17,053 bases of DNA from Gammaproteobacteria bacterium (GCA_003451715.1 DMJN01000203.1:1-17053), one strand, 5' to 3'. Positions 6,353-14,402 are shown, counted from the stretch's first letter. Notes: generated by a model not told the origin, from the letters alone. A program made the numbers and translations.

Positions 6353-7885
6353 TTAATCTTCAAACAAGCCAACCGAATGGGTGGCGGGGATTCGATACTG
6401 GTTGAGAATCGGTGCTTCACTGGCCAAAGCAGCCTCATGGTTGATGACCAATTGATATCCGTTCTTGTTTTCGAGCACGACATTTTCCAGTGTATTGCTT
6501 TTGAGCGCCTCGGAGAATTGAGTGAAGTCACGTACCGGTTCACCGTTGATTCGCTCCACAACCCAGTTGCGCCAGTCGTGGTAACCCAGGTTTACATCTG
6601 CAGCCAACACCTGCAAGGCAACTACCAGCTCGCGCCGTTCGGGTGAACTCCATTCGTTGCGTGCCTGTAACAGGCTTACGGGTGCAGTTCGTCTCCAGTC
6701 ATTACCCCACCTCTTTATTAGATTCATGTTCAGGGGTACAAACAGGATGCCACCATAGATGTAATACTCAGGAACCATATCAAATTTTTCACTTGCTACC
6801 AGGGAGTATTTATCCATGGCGCGTTCAGCGAGCAGACTTACGGTGGCTTTTTCTCCATGGCGGGAATAGGTGATGACGATGGGCTCGTTGGTATGATGTA
6901 AATCGACAGCATGTTTGTAGTCGGTAAGCAAATCCTCAGAAAGCTTGATGGTGCCATCATCGGCGATCTTGAAGTCGTCGATTTGCAGGATGACATCATT
7001 CTCTTGCAGAAATCCTTCGGCGGGGGATCCCTCGAAGACTTTGATTACCAGAACGCCGTCCTGATCTTTATCCAGCCCGTAGGCGGCTTTTGCAGAGGGG
7101 CTGTCCAGCGTCTGGGTTCTGAATCCAAGATCGGGAAATCCGTCGAGTATGCCATCCTCGCTATCGACGAGCACGTGCCGAATGATACTGGGAGGTACAA
7201 AATAACCGAGATTCTCCGCACGGCCACCGCTATTCGCCTGCATCACTACCCCGACAATCTGTTGATCGACGATTACCGGTCCGCCGCTATTGCCAGGATT
7301 AATCGCGGCGTCTATTTGACCCGCCAGAAGGTAGCTACCGGCATGGGCATAAATCTGTTGTTCAACCCGGGAAAGAATCCCCTTGGTAATACTGAGCGAC
7401 TTGCCGCCGATTGGATAGCCGTACACGGAGACTTCTTGTAAGGGATCGGGCAGTTCTCCGATGGCAAGGGGCTTCAGGTCGCTGAAGAATCCCGGATCAT
7501 CTACGGTGATCAGTGCGAGATCGGCTTCGTGGGAGATGAACGACACGCGTGCCTGGTAACGCCTCGGGTCGTTATGCTTCTGGGCCTGCACATAGCTGGC
7601 ATTGGCGACTACATGTGCATTGGTAAGTATCTGATTGCCGAGTATTACTGCACCGGATCCACTGCTCTGCCGGGGTGTAAGCAATCGCCAGGGGGTAAAG
7701 TAGTCGGGTGCGGCCTGGGTCGTGTAGATCTTGATTACCGAGTCTTCAATGTCACGAATTTCACTGGGCTGTGCAAGCCCCAGGGTAGAGCAGGCCAATA
7801 ACAGTATCGCCAGGCAGTACCGATTCACACCGCTCGTGTATCGCTTGCTAACATTCTTGCTATAGTGCATAAACATCCGATTCAC
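6353..7885 (-). CDS. Periplasmic trypsin-like serine protease with PDZ regions, Deg9-like
   Basis: HtrA/Deg family (S1C) protease, 510 residues from the GTG at 7885. In-frame ATGs at 7876 and 7870 are equally possible because no start has a good ribosome site. A hydrophobic stretch at about 22-38 (LAILLLACSTLGLA) looks like a Sec signal peptide; LLAC is also a poor lipobox. The catalytic triad is visible: His91 in TNAHVV, Asp122 in EADLALI, and Ser200 in INPGNSGGP. The block YGYPIGGKSLSITKGILSR and the C-terminal LQVLAADVNLGYHDW resemble plant Deg9-type proteases more than E. coli DegP. PDZ-like sequence follows the protease domain (around 270-350), and a second, divergent one lies near 430-475. 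It lies between metG and rnf on the same strand, but with gaps of 177 and 118 bases, so co-regulation is uncertain. The substrate is unknown. Confidence 0.88.
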   Translation of the reverse strand: MNRMFMHYSKNVSKRYTSGVNRYCLAILLLACSTLGLAQPSEIRDIEDSVIKIYTTQAAPDYFTPWRLLTPRQSSGSGAVILGNQILTNAHVVANASYVQAQKHNDPRRYQARVSFISHEADLALITVDDPGFFSDLKPLAIGELPDPLQEVSVYGYPIGGKSLSITKGILSRVEQQIYAHAGSYLLAGQIDAAINPGNSGGPVIVDQQIVGVVMQANSGGRAENLGYFVPPSIIRHVLVDSEDGILDGFPDLGFRTQTLDSPSAKAAYGLDKDQDGVLVIKVFEGSPAEGFLQENDVILQIDDFKIADDGTIKLSEDLLTDYKHAVDLHHTNEPIVITYSRHGEKATVSLLAERAMDKYSLVASEKFDMVPEYYIYGGILFVPLNMNLIKRWGNDWRRTAPVSLLQARNEWSSPERRELVVALQVLAADVNLGYHDWRNWVVERINGEPVRDFTQFSEALKSNTLENVVLENKNGYQLVINHEAALASEAPILNQYRIPATHSVGLFED

Positions 7886-8062
7886 TGCCTGTTGACTGGG
7901 CTAGTCCTAAATCATGATGGATCCAGGATATGGAACTGCCTGTAAAATCGCCTGCTCAAGCTTATTACTTTAGTCAGGCAAGCGCCAGCACGCCGTGCTT
8001 ATCACTGTATCACTACCAGACCGCAAAACCTGAAGGAATTATCCAGAAATGGAGCAGCAGCC

Positions 8063-10105
8063 TCAGCTAATGCGCATACCTGGTTCGGCGCCGCTGTGGG
8101 GCTGCAATAACCAGATATCCTCACCACCGGGACCAGTGGCCAGTATCATGCCCTCGGAAACACCAAATTTCATCTTGCGAGGCTGCAGATTGGCCACCAG
8201 TACGGTGAGTTGACCCACCAGGTCTTCCGGCTTGTAGGCAGACTTGATGCCGGAAAACACCGTTCGGGTGAGCGCTGCACCGTTTCTGTCCAGCCCAACG
8301 TCCAGCTGTAGCTTCAATAGCTTGTCGGCACCGTCGACGTGCTCCGCCGTGATAATTCTGGCAACACGCAGATCCACCCTGGCAAAGTCATCGAATACAA
8401 TTTCAGGTTCCAGCCCACTCTCATCCGATTGCACCGTTGTCTCCTGTGTTTGCTGTGCCGCAAACTCCTGCTGCATTGCGGTAATCATCGCCTGTACCTT
8501 GTCGTTTTCAACCCGTGTCATCAGCGGTTGGAACTTGTTGATGCGGTGGCCGAGTAACAGCTTCTGAACATCATTCCACAGGAGTGGTTCTATACCGAGA
8601 AATGCTTCGGCATCGGCAGCCATGGCTGGCAGCACCGGCTTCAGGTAGCAAATCAGTAGCCGGAAGGCATTGATGCCGGTGCTGCAAATCGCCTGTAATT
8701 CTGCGGACTGTCTGTCGGCCTTGGCAATCACCCAGGGTTGCTTGTCATTGATGTACTGGTTTGCCTTATCCGCCAACGCCATGATCAGACGAATCGCCTT
8801 GCCAAATTCGCGCTGATCAAAATGCTCGGTGATATCCTGTTGCGCCGATTGAATCGTTTCTAAGAGCTGCGGATTATCCGGCTCGAGGGAAAGCATCCCG
8901 TCGAATCCTTTACCGATAAACCCGGCACAGCGGCTGGCTATATTCACCACCTTCCCCACCAGGTCAGAGTTTACCCGCTGTGCGAAATCTTCCAGATTGA
9001 GATCCAGATCGTCGATTCCAGAAGAGAGCTTTGCGGCCAGGAAATAGCGCAGATACTCTGGATTCAAATGCTTCAAATAGGTCCGAGCATTTACAAAGGT
9101 GCCACGGGATTTCGACATCTTTGTGCCATCGACGGTGAGGAAGCCATGGGCAAAGACAGCTGTCGGAGTCCGGTAGCCCGCACTGCTTAGTATGGCTGGC
9201 CAGAACAGGGTGTGAAAATTGATAATGTCCTTGCCGATGAAGTGATAGACCTCACAATCGGAATCTGCACTCCAGTAGTCATCAAATTTATAGTCACTGC
9301 GTTGACACAGATTCTTGAAACTGGCCATATAGCCGATCGGAGCGTCCAACCATACATAAAAATATTTGCCTGGTGCCGTGGGAATTTCGAAACCGAAGTA
9401 GGGAGCGTCACGGCTTATATCCCATTCCTGTAATCCTTCATCGAGCCATTCGCTCAGCTTATTCGCCACCGGTTCCTGCAGTGTGCCGCTGCGAGTCCAG
9501 GTCTTCAGCATGTCTCTAAAGGCGGGTAGCGTGAAGAAGAAGTGTTCCGATTTTTTTTCGATCGGAGTCGCGCCCGATATAGCGGAGGTTGGATTAATCA
9601 GCTCGGACGGGCTATAGGTGGAACCACACACTTCGCAGTTGTCGCCGTATTGGTCTGCGGCCTTACACTTCGGACAGGTGCCGGTGATGTAGCGATCTGC
9701 CAGAAATAGCTGTTTGTCCGGATCGAATAGCTGATTGATGTTACGACGGGCAATATGCCCATTGGCGTCGAGTGCCAGGTAGATAGATTCAGACAGTTCC
9801 TGGTTCTCTTGCGCATGAGTCGAGTAGAAATTGTCAAACTCGATGAGGAAATCGGCATAATCCTGCCGATGTTCCCGATTGACCCTATCGATCAATTGCT
9901 CCGGCGTGATGCCCTGCGCTTCGGCACTAAGCATGATGGCTGTGCCGTGGGCATCGTCGGCACAGACATAGACGCAGTCATGTCCCCGCAGTTTTTGCAG
10001 GCGCACCCAGATATCCGTCTGGATAGCTTCCATCAGGTGCCCAAGATGTATGTCACCATTGGCATAGGGTAGGGCGCTGGTGACAAGAATTTTTCGTTGC
10101 TTCAC
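8063..10105 (-). CDS. metG: Methionyl-tRNA synthetase
   Basis: Charges tRNA-Met with methionine. 680 residues (E. coli 677). The HIGH-type motif is HLGH at 20-23, and KMSKS is at 329-333. Zinc-knuckle cysteines sit at 144, 147, 157 and 160. The C-terminal third ends in the tRNA-binding Trbp111-like domain (from about residue 575, [14 protein letters not shown]), the module used for dimerisation and tRNA binding. The start is a GTG at 10105 with AGGA 7 bases upstream; the next residues [16 protein letters not shown] match the family N-terminus. The rubredoxin gene ends 34 bases upstream on the same strand, so the two are probably co-transcribed. No terminator with a T-run was found in the 177 bases before the protease gene. 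Confidence 0.97.
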   Translation of the reverse strand: MKQRKILVTSALPYANGDIHLGHLMEAIQTDIWVRLQKLRGHDCVYVCADDAHGTAIMLSAEAQGITPEQLIDRVNREHRQDYADFLIEFDNFYSTHAQENQELSESIYLALDANGHIARRNINQLFDPDKQLFLADRYITGTCPKCKAADQYGDNCEVCGSTYSPSELINPTSAISGATPIEKKSEHFFFTLPAFRDMLKTWTRSGTLQEPVANKLSEWLDEGLQEWDISRDAPYFGFEIPTAPGKYFYVWLDAPIGYMASFKNLCQRSDYKFDDYWSADSDCEVYHFIGKDIINFHTLFWPAILSSAGYRTPTAVFAHGFLTVDGTKMSKSRGTFVNARTYLKHLNPEYLRYFLAAKLSSGIDDLDLNLEDFAQRVNSDLVGKVVNIASRCAGFIGKGFDGMLSLEPDNPQLLETIQSAQQDITEHFDQREFGKAIRLIMALADKANQYINDKQPWVIAKADRQSAELQAICSTGINAFRLLICYLKPVLPAMAADAEAFLGIEPLLWNDVQKLLLGHRINKFQPLMTRVENDKVQAMITAMQQEFAAQQTQETTVQSDESGLEPEIVFDDFARVDLRVARIITAEHVDGADKLLKLQLDVGLDRNGAALTRTVFSGIKSAYKPEDLVGQLTVLVANLQPRKMKFGVSEGMILATGPGGEDIWLLQPHSGAEPGMRIS

Positions 10106-10139
10106 TTCGTTGTCCTTGACCGGATAAGGCAGGCCCGAC

Positions 10140-10304
10140 TCACAATTGAATCATTTCGAAGTCGTCTTTACCGACCCCACAATCCGGGCACGCCCAGTCA
10201 TCGGGTATTTCATCCCAACCAGTTCCAGGTGCGATACGTTCAGCGGGTATACCCAACTCTTCGTCATAGATAAAGCCGCAAACCAGGCATTGCCACTTTC
10301 TCAC
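10140..10304 (-). CDS. rubA: Rubredoxin
   Basis: Small one-iron electron carrier, 54 residues, too short for most ORF scans. Translated from the GTG at 10304, it begins [18 protein letters not shown] and contains [20 protein letters not shown], a full rubredoxin. The four iron ligands are Cys6, Cys9, Cys39 and Cys42. GGAGG lies 6 bases before the GTG, a strong ribosome site that settles the start. Length and sequence are close to Pseudomonas RubA, which feeds electrons to alkane hydroxylase or other oxidases; no such partner is in this window. It precedes metG by 34 bases, and a TATAAT lies 55 bases upstream. Its electron partner here is unknown; the Rnf complex further down the same strand is a conceivable but unproven one. 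Confidence 0.95.
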   Translation of the reverse strand: MRKWQCLVCGFIYDEELGIPAERIAPGTGWDEIPDDWACPDCGVGKDDFEMIQL

Positions 10305-10630
10305 TTGAATCCTCCACAACTAAAGTGCCAGCAAGACAGGAAGCCGAGCTACGGCGTGATTATAGCGCAATCCTGACTGCTGGCTTTGCAGTGTATCCAG
10401 GAGTCCGGCAGGCAATGGCTACTCAATACCCTCAGAATCACGAACGTGATATCGAATGTCGGCTGTCATCTGACAGGCAGCGCATCATACTGTAAGCGCC
10501 CCATAAATTCAGCCATTTTTACCCTCATTCTCGATTAAACCAGCCACCAAATAACAGATGATTCGGGCCGTGATTGGTTTTATCATGCGCATGCCTTTTT
10601 TAGAACCAGCTTTGAAAATCGGAACCCATT
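10305..10630. other. Divergent intergenic region between rubredoxin and dcd
   Basis: 326 bases between two divergent genes, so it should hold both promoters. On the minus strand there is a perfect TATAAT for rubredoxin (10359-10364). On the plus strand a 10-base palindrome CATGCGCATG (10584-10593) followed by a run of six Ts lies about 38 bases before dcd, and GGAA sits 6 bases before the dcd ATG. A 5-bp hairpin (CTGTC-ATCT-GACAG) near 10470 has no T-run. No open reading frame of interest is seen. Confidence 0.6.
10359..10364 (-). promoter_or_regulatory. -10 element for rubredoxin-metG
   Basis: The minus strand reads TATAAT, a perfect -10 hexamer, with the rubredoxin GTG about 55 bases downstream. 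I could not find a matching -35 at 16-18 bases spacing, so it is either activator dependent or chance. Confidence 0.4.
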
Positions 10631-11200
10631 ATGAGTATCAAGTCGGATCGCTGGATAAGACAGATGGCAGCAGAACAGGGCATGATCGAGCCTTTCGAAT
10701 CCGAGCAGGTTCGTAATATCGATGGTGACAAAGTAATCTCATTCGGCACATCCAGCTATGGATATGATGTGCGCTGCGCCAGCGAGTTCAAGATCTTCAC
10801 CAATGTGCATACCACCAGCGTGGTAGATCCGAAGAATTTCGATGAATCCAGCTTTGTCTCGATCGACGAACCCAGCTGCATTATCCCGCCAAACTCATTC
10901 GCCCTGGCACGTACCGTCGAATATTTTCGGATTCCGAGTGATGTGCTCACGGTGTGCCTGGGAAAATCAACCTATGCCCGGTGCGGCATTATCGTCAATG
11001 TAACGCCACTGGAGCCGGAGTGGGAGGGCCATGTGACACTGGAGTTCTCCAACACCACCCCGCTGCCAGCAAAAATCTACGCTAACGAGGGTGTCGCCCA
11101 GATGCTGTTCTACCAATCCGATGAGCAATGCGACGTGACGTATAAGCAGCGTGGTGGCAAATATATGGGCCAGATCGGCGTCACCCCGCCAAAAGCTTGA
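10631..11200 (+). CDS. dcd: dCTP deaminase
   Basis: Deaminates dCTP to dUTP, the main route to dTTP precursors in many gammaproteobacteria. 189 residues, about the length of the Pseudomonas enzyme (188). The family core is intact: SSYGYDVRC near residue 41, [17 protein letters not shown] near 87, [31 protein letters not shown] at about 115-145 (containing the catalytic Glu region), and [10 protein letters not shown] near 156. The ATG at 10631 has GGAA 6 bases upstream. It sits divergent from rubredoxin-metG; dcd near metG is also a Pseudomonas arrangement as I recall it, with mrp/apbC between them, which is absent here. Followed by a convincing intrinsic terminator. Confidence 0.97.
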   Translation: MSIKSDRWIRQMAAEQGMIEPFESEQVRNIDGDKVISFGTSSYGYDVRCASEFKIFTNVHTTSVVDPKNFDESSFVSIDEPSCIIPPNSFALARTVEYFRIPSDVLTVCLGKSTYARCGIIVNVTPLEPEWEGHVTLEFSNTTPLPAKIYANEGVAQMLFYQSDEQCDVTYKQRGGKYMGQIGVTPPKA

Positions 11201-11230
11201 CTCCCTGAAGTTCGCTCAAGGCGCTGGATC

Positions 11231-11273
11231 ATTGGCGCTCGATGCACCAAAGCGCCAATTTCCCGGCGCTTTT
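11231..11273 (+). terminator. dcd terminator with two mutually exclusive hairpins
   Basis: The terminator stem is AAGCGCC (11250-11256) with GGCGCTT (11265-11271), loop of 8, running into TTTT (11270-11273). An alternative, longer stem, ATTGGCGCT (11231-11239) with AGCGCCAAT (11251-11259), uses the same left arm and would prevent the terminator from forming. It starts 31 bases after the dcd stop. Confidence 0.7.
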
Positions 11274-11367
11274 AATGCTAACGGCGCGCCGTAGAAAATC
11301 CCCTAAAATCATTAACAGCCAGGTAATACGGGACCTGTAGATAAACCAGCGGTATTTAGCCCTGGTG

Positions 11368-11383
11368 TGGAACGGATATTGCA
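11368..11383 (+). promoter_or_regulatory. Sigma-54 (RpoN) type promoter
   Basis: Reads TGGAACGGATATTGCA. It has the -24 GG (11369-11370) and -12 GC (11381-11382) with the required 10-base spacing and the TTGCA tail, matching TGGNAC-N5-TTGCW. Transcription would start near 11394. No annotated gene begins close by; fliA starts about 570 bases downstream. No enhancer-binding site was identified. Confidence 0.6.
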
Positions 11384-11451
11384 CCTAAGCATTACAGTGC
11401 TGCGTCCGGAGTGAGGAGAACATGGAAATCCTCGATCTGTAGCTTAGCACC

Positions 11452-11471
11452 ACGACTAAAGAATAAGTCGT
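11452..11471 (+). other. Hairpin presenting an A-rich loop
   Basis: ACGACT (11452-11457) pairs perfectly with AGTCGT (11466-11471), exposing the loop AAAGAATA; loop plus the first stem A contains AAGAATAA. It lies about 60 bases into the transcript expected from the sigma-54 promoter. Similar A-rich motifs (AAAAATAA near 11525) follow. A-rich motifs of this AAnAAnAA form are what Hfq/Crc recognise in Pseudomonas; that link is speculative here. Confidence 0.35.
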
Positions 11472-11550
11472 CAGAATAATTAGTAAGTTTAGTAGTGCAC
11501 ACGAAAAAAGGAATTCAAGTGGCAAAAATAATGAGGGAGCAAGCTAAAGC

Positions 11551-11811
11551 ATGGCAGTTAAGAGAAATTACGCAGTAGACATGCAATCGGCACAGACCAA
11601 TCTCCGCGGCCGTCAGGAAGCGGGTGAAGTGATTCTGACTACTCACCAACAGGATTTTATAGTTGGTATGAGTACAGTCAGCGGGTGTGTTGACCGCGTA
11701 TTTTCTAATCCTCTTTATTCCCCATTCCAATCATTCAGCAATAAGATTTTCGGTGCAGCGCAATGCAATAGCTCACCGACTCTGGCTGATGCAGGCTCGG
11801 AAGGGAAATAG
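11551..11811 (+). CDS. Doubtful small open reading frame, unrecognised
   Basis: 86 codons from ATG to TAG. The translation (begins MAVKRNYAVDMQSAQTNLRG) matches no family I recognise, has no signal peptide, membrane segment or repeat, and its amino-acid make-up is unremarkable. An AGGGAG lies 11 bases upstream, farther than ideal. A 19-codon frame with a better ribosome site overlaps its start in another frame. It could be a real small protein made from the sigma-54 transcript, or chance within a non-coding leader. I lean towards chance. Confidence 0.22.
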   Translation: MAVKRNYAVDMQSAQTNLRGRQEAGEVILTTHQQDFIVGMSTVSGCVDRVFSNPLYSPFQSFSNKIFGAAQCNSSPTLADAGSEGK

Positions 11812-11964
11812 TTGGATTACTGCCTACAGGGGTGAGAGCTAACAAAAACTTTAACGACTTACGCAACAAGCCCAGTCAACATTGATGGCAAGATCCGGGC
11901 TAAGGCCCGCAGGGTTGCTGTGGTTGTGAAGAGTTTAGCAACGAAACAAATCGGGAAGACGATA

Positions 11965-12732
11965 ATGACTTCGGCAACGAGTGCTTCGGCATACACTAAG
12001 ACTCAAACAAACGGTCCTGTAAAGCCAAATGGACCTACCAAGGATGATATTCTGGACGATGTAGTGGAGCGCTATGCGCCGCTGGTGAAACGGATCGCTC
12101 ACCATTTGCTGCTGCGCATGCCAGCCAGCGTGCAGATTGATGATCTTATCCAGTCGGGCATGATCGGTTTACTGGAAGCGGCCAAGAAATATGACGTGTC
12201 TAAGGGTGCCAGTTTCGAAACCTACGCCGGAATTCGTATCAGGGGCTCCATGTTGGATGAAGTCCGTAAGGGTGACTGGGCGCCTCGCTCGGTACACCGT
12301 AAATCCCGAAAGGTAGCCGAGGCCATCAAGGCCATTGAGGCGCGCACCGGCAAGGATGCCGGGGATCAGGAAATCGCCAGGGAACTGGAGATCGATTTGA
12401 ATGCCTACTACGCGATTCTGCAGGACGCTTCCGGCAGTCGACTGTTCAGTTACGATGACATCATGGAAGGTGATGATTCTGCAATCGAGCTGGCCGCCGG
12501 TGAATTACCGGGTCCCTGTGACGGATTGCAACGAGACACATTCAAGGCGCATCTTTCCCATGCGATCGATGGTTTGCCCGATCGTGAGAAATTGGTCCTG
12601 GCACTGTACTACGACGAAGAGCTCAACTTGAAAGAGATCGGAGAAGTCATCGGAGTCAGCGAATCACGAGTCAGTCAGATTCACAGTCAGGCTGCCATGC
12701 GTCTCAAGGCTCGCCTATCGGACTGGAATTAA
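11965..12732 (+). CDS. fliA: Sigma-28 family RNA polymerase sigma factor (FliA)
   Basis: Directs RNA polymerase to late flagellar and chemotaxis promoters in motile relatives. 255 residues from ATG 11965 (GGGAAG 6 bases upstream); an in-frame GTG at 11920 would add 15 residues and is not excluded. Region 2 spans about 28-105 with DLIQSGMIGLLEAAKKYD and the FliA-specific DEVRKGDWAPRSVHRKSR at its end. Region 3 follows (about 110-170), and region 4 with the helix-turn-helix LKEIGEVIGVSESRVSQIHSQA lies at about 215-240. The N-terminal 25 residues are low-complexity (Thr, Ser, Asn, Pro). None of the usual flagellar neighbours (flhF, fleN, cheY) flank it: dcd is upstream and ccmA follows. Assignment to the sigma-28 group is firm; a flagellar role is inferred. 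Confidence 0.92.
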   Translation: MTSATSASAYTKTQTNGPVKPNGPTKDDILDDVVERYAPLVKRIAHHLLLRMPASVQIDDLIQSGMIGLLEAAKKYDVSKGASFETYAGIRIRGSMLDEVRKGDWAPRSVHRKSRKVAEAIKAIEARTGKDAGDQEIARELEIDLNAYYAILQDASGSRLFSYDDIMEGDDSAIELAAGELPGPCDGLQRDTFKAHLSHAIDGLPDREKLVLALYYDEELNLKEIGEVIGVSESRVSQIHSQAAMRLKARLSDWN

Positions 12733-12911
12733 CCCTGGTCGAGGTGCTAACCACGCAAGAGTCTTCAGCATGAAAATCTTGCACCGCTGGTTTAACCCAC
12801 TCAATACCTGTCACCGTCTGCTTAGAGGCGCACCGTGCAGTACGCCGGATTAGGCTTTGCTGTAGCAGCGCTTAAAAGCGTAATTCAAACCCGGTAGTTG
12901 ACAATAGAGGC

Positions 12912-12917
12912 TATAAT
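12912..12917 (+). promoter_or_regulatory. Possible -10 element of the ccm operon
   Basis: TATAAT, a perfect -10, lies 47 bases upstream of the ccmA ATG. The TTGACA at 12898-12903 is only 8 bases away and cannot serve as its -35; no good -35 sits at 17 bases. The 232-base gap after fliA suits a promoter here. Confidence 0.35.
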
Positions 12918-12964
12918 CGCGCCTGCTATCGCTGGAATGCCCAGCAAACAGGAAAGCTTGATCT

Positions 12965-13645
12965 ATGACACCTGCCACTGTAGACACACCTGGACAGGAT
13001 ATTGGTACAGACGCCAGTCAATCCTTGACCAGTGCGGTGATGCTCGATGGCACTGATTTGTTCTGTGAACGTGATGACCGCATCCTGTTTGAACAGCTTA
13101 ACTTTACCGTATCCGAAGGGCAGGTTTTGCAGATCAAGGGTAGTAATGGCAGTGGCAAGACTACTCTGTTGCATATTCTTTGCGGGCTGAATGATTCCTA
13201 TCAGGGTTCGATCCGCTGGTATGGGCAGGCGATCGAAACCCAGGCAGAAGAATTTTACGGGGCGCTCCTTTATATAGGGCATCGGGTCGGCGTCAATAAG
13301 GTGCTTACCCCACTGGAAAATCTGCGCTGGACCTGTTCTCTGCAGCAGCAGGTCTCGGATACAGAATTGTACCGGGCACTCGCCGAGGTCGGGCTGCGGG
13401 GCTTCGAAGAATCCCAGTGCTTTACTCTATCAGCGGGACAGCAGCAACGCGCCTCATTGGCCCGCTTATTGATTAGCGATGCCAGACTCTGGGTTTTGGA
13501 CGAGCCCTTTACTACGCTGGATGCGGGAGGTCTCAGCCTGCTGGAGGGGCTACTGCGCAGCCATGCCGACGCCGGTGGTGCAGTCATAGTCACTACACAT
13601 CACGATCTGCGGGTGGCCGATCTACAGCAAATGACACTTGGTTAG
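12965..13645 (+). CDS. ccmA: Cytochrome c maturation ABC transporter ATPase CcmA
   Basis: ATPase of the CcmABCD complex, which releases haem-loaded CcmE from CcmC at the inner membrane. 226 residues (E. coli 207): the difference is a ~20-residue N-terminal extension, since the ATG at 12965 has AGGAAAG about 8 bases upstream and no better internal start is seen. Walker A is GSNGSGKTT (59-67), the ABC signature is LSAGQQQR (155-162), and Walker B is LWVLDE (175-180), followed by a D-loop and the switch His in TTHHDL. First of the ccm genes; ccmB starts 10 bases after its stop. Confidence 0.96.
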   Translation: MTPATVDTPGQDIGTDASQSLTSAVMLDGTDLFCERDDRILFEQLNFTVSEGQVLQIKGSNGSGKTTLLHILCGLNDSYQGSIRWYGQAIETQAEEFYGALLYIGHRVGVNKVLTPLENLRWTCSLQQQVSDTELYRALAEVGLRGFEESQCFTLSAGQQQRASLARLLISDARLWVLDEPFTTLDAGGLSLLEGLLRSHADAGGAVIVTTHHDLRVADLQQMTLG

Positions 13646-13655
13646 CCATGACACT

Positions 13656-14345
13656 ATGAACAAACAGAGAACCAGTACCGGTCAGGCATTTTGGGCGACG
13701 CTGCAGCGTGATCTTCTGATTGCCTATAAAAGGAAGAATGACATGGCTAATCCCTTCATGTTTTTCCTGATAGTCGCCTCTTTGTTTCCAATAGGAATCA
13801 GCCCGGATCCTGAACGACTCGCGGAGATCGCGGCGGGTGTGTTGTGGATTTCGGCGTTACTGGCGTCTCTGCTGGCCATGGATAATCTGTACCGGGCCGA
13901 CTATGAAGACGGCTCACTGGAACAATTGCTCTTGAGTCCACACCCCTTGTACTTCCTGGTGCTGGCAAAGAATATTGCCCATTGGTTGGTGAGCGGGCTG
14001 CCCGTCGTGCTGGTGTCGCCTCTGATTGCCTATATGCTGAACCTGCCATCCGAGTCCTATATGATCCTGTTCGTCACACTGCTGCTGGGAACTCCGGTAT
14101 TCAGCCTGCTCGGTTCCATAGGCGTGGCCTTAACGGTGGGATTGGGTAGCCGGGGATTGATACTGGCGGTGATAACCTTGCCCATGAGTGTACCCGTACT
14201 GATTGCAGGGACATTAGCCATTGAACAGACTTCAAACGGCGCCTCTCTCTCTGGGTTTCTGGCTATCCTGGGGGCTATGTTGTTAGCTTCGATTTCCGTC
14301 GCGCCATTGGCTTCAGGGGCGGCTTTGCGAATTAGCGTTAACTAG
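13656..14345 (+). CDS. ccmB: Cytochrome c maturation ABC transporter permease CcmB
   Basis: Membrane partner of CcmA. From the ATG at 13656 it has 229 residues (E. coli 220). A TTG at 13638 in the same frame overlaps ccmA by eight bases and is less likely. Six hydrophobic segments are evident. Family blocks include NPFMFFLIVASLFPIGISPDP near residue 32, the conserved DGSLEQLLLSP near 88, AHWLVSG near 108, and the C-terminal GAALRISVN typical of CcmB. The ribosome site before the ATG is poor, so translation may be coupled to ccmA. A 140-base gap follows before ccmC, wider than is usual within ccm operons. Confidence 0.95.
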   Translation: MNKQRTSTGQAFWATLQRDLLIAYKRKNDMANPFMFFLIVASLFPIGISPDPERLAEIAAGVLWISALLASLLAMDNLYRADYEDGSLEQLLLSPHPLYFLVLAKNIAHWLVSGLPVVLVSPLIAYMLNLPSESYMILFVTLLLGTPVFSLLGSIGVALTVGLGSRGLILAVITLPMSVPVLIAGTLAIEQTSNGASLSGFLAILGAMLLASISVAPLASGAALRISVN

Positions 14346-14402
14346 TTACTAACTTCTTAAGAGGCGGCTTTGAATTTTGTGATTACCGCCAAATTACAAT
14401 GA

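Larger units (their letters stand above)
11201..11964 (+). other. Long region without a convincing gene between dcd and fliA
   Basis: 764 bases. In order: the dcd terminator (11231-11273); a 12-base palindrome ACGGCGCGCCGT (11281-11292); a sigma-54-type promoter (11368-11383); a hairpin GAGGA/TCCTC (11413-11433) that would pair with a Shine-Dalgarno-like AGGAG; a second hairpin with an A-rich loop (11452-11471); a 19-codon frame from GTG 11519 to TAG 11578 with AAGGA 6 bases upstream; an 86-codon frame at 11551-11811; and a GC-rich hairpin CGGGC-TAAG-GCCCG near 11900. The first half is full of stops in all frames. The pattern would suit an untranslated RNA or a long fliA leader, but I recognise no known RNA family. 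Confidence 0.5.

Noticed and set aside
7790..7820. LLAC in the protease signal region as a lipoprotein signal
   Set aside because: Leu at -2 is a poor lipobox residue, and a Sec cleavage site after LGLA follows; a soluble periplasmic form is more likely, although not certain.
7886..8062. AGCAC-GCC-GTGCT hairpin after metG as its terminator
   Set aside because: The 5-bp stem is not followed by a T-run on the minus strand.
10584..10598. CATGCGCATG palindrome followed by Ts before dcd, as a terminator or operator
   Set aside because: The perfect palindrome leaves no room for a hairpin loop, and there is no upstream plus-strand gene to terminate; operator function is unsupported.
12898..12917. 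TTGACA followed by TATAAT upstream of ccmA
   Set aside because: Both hexamers are perfect, but only 8 bases separate them; a sigma-70 promoter needs about 17. At most the TATAAT is used alone.
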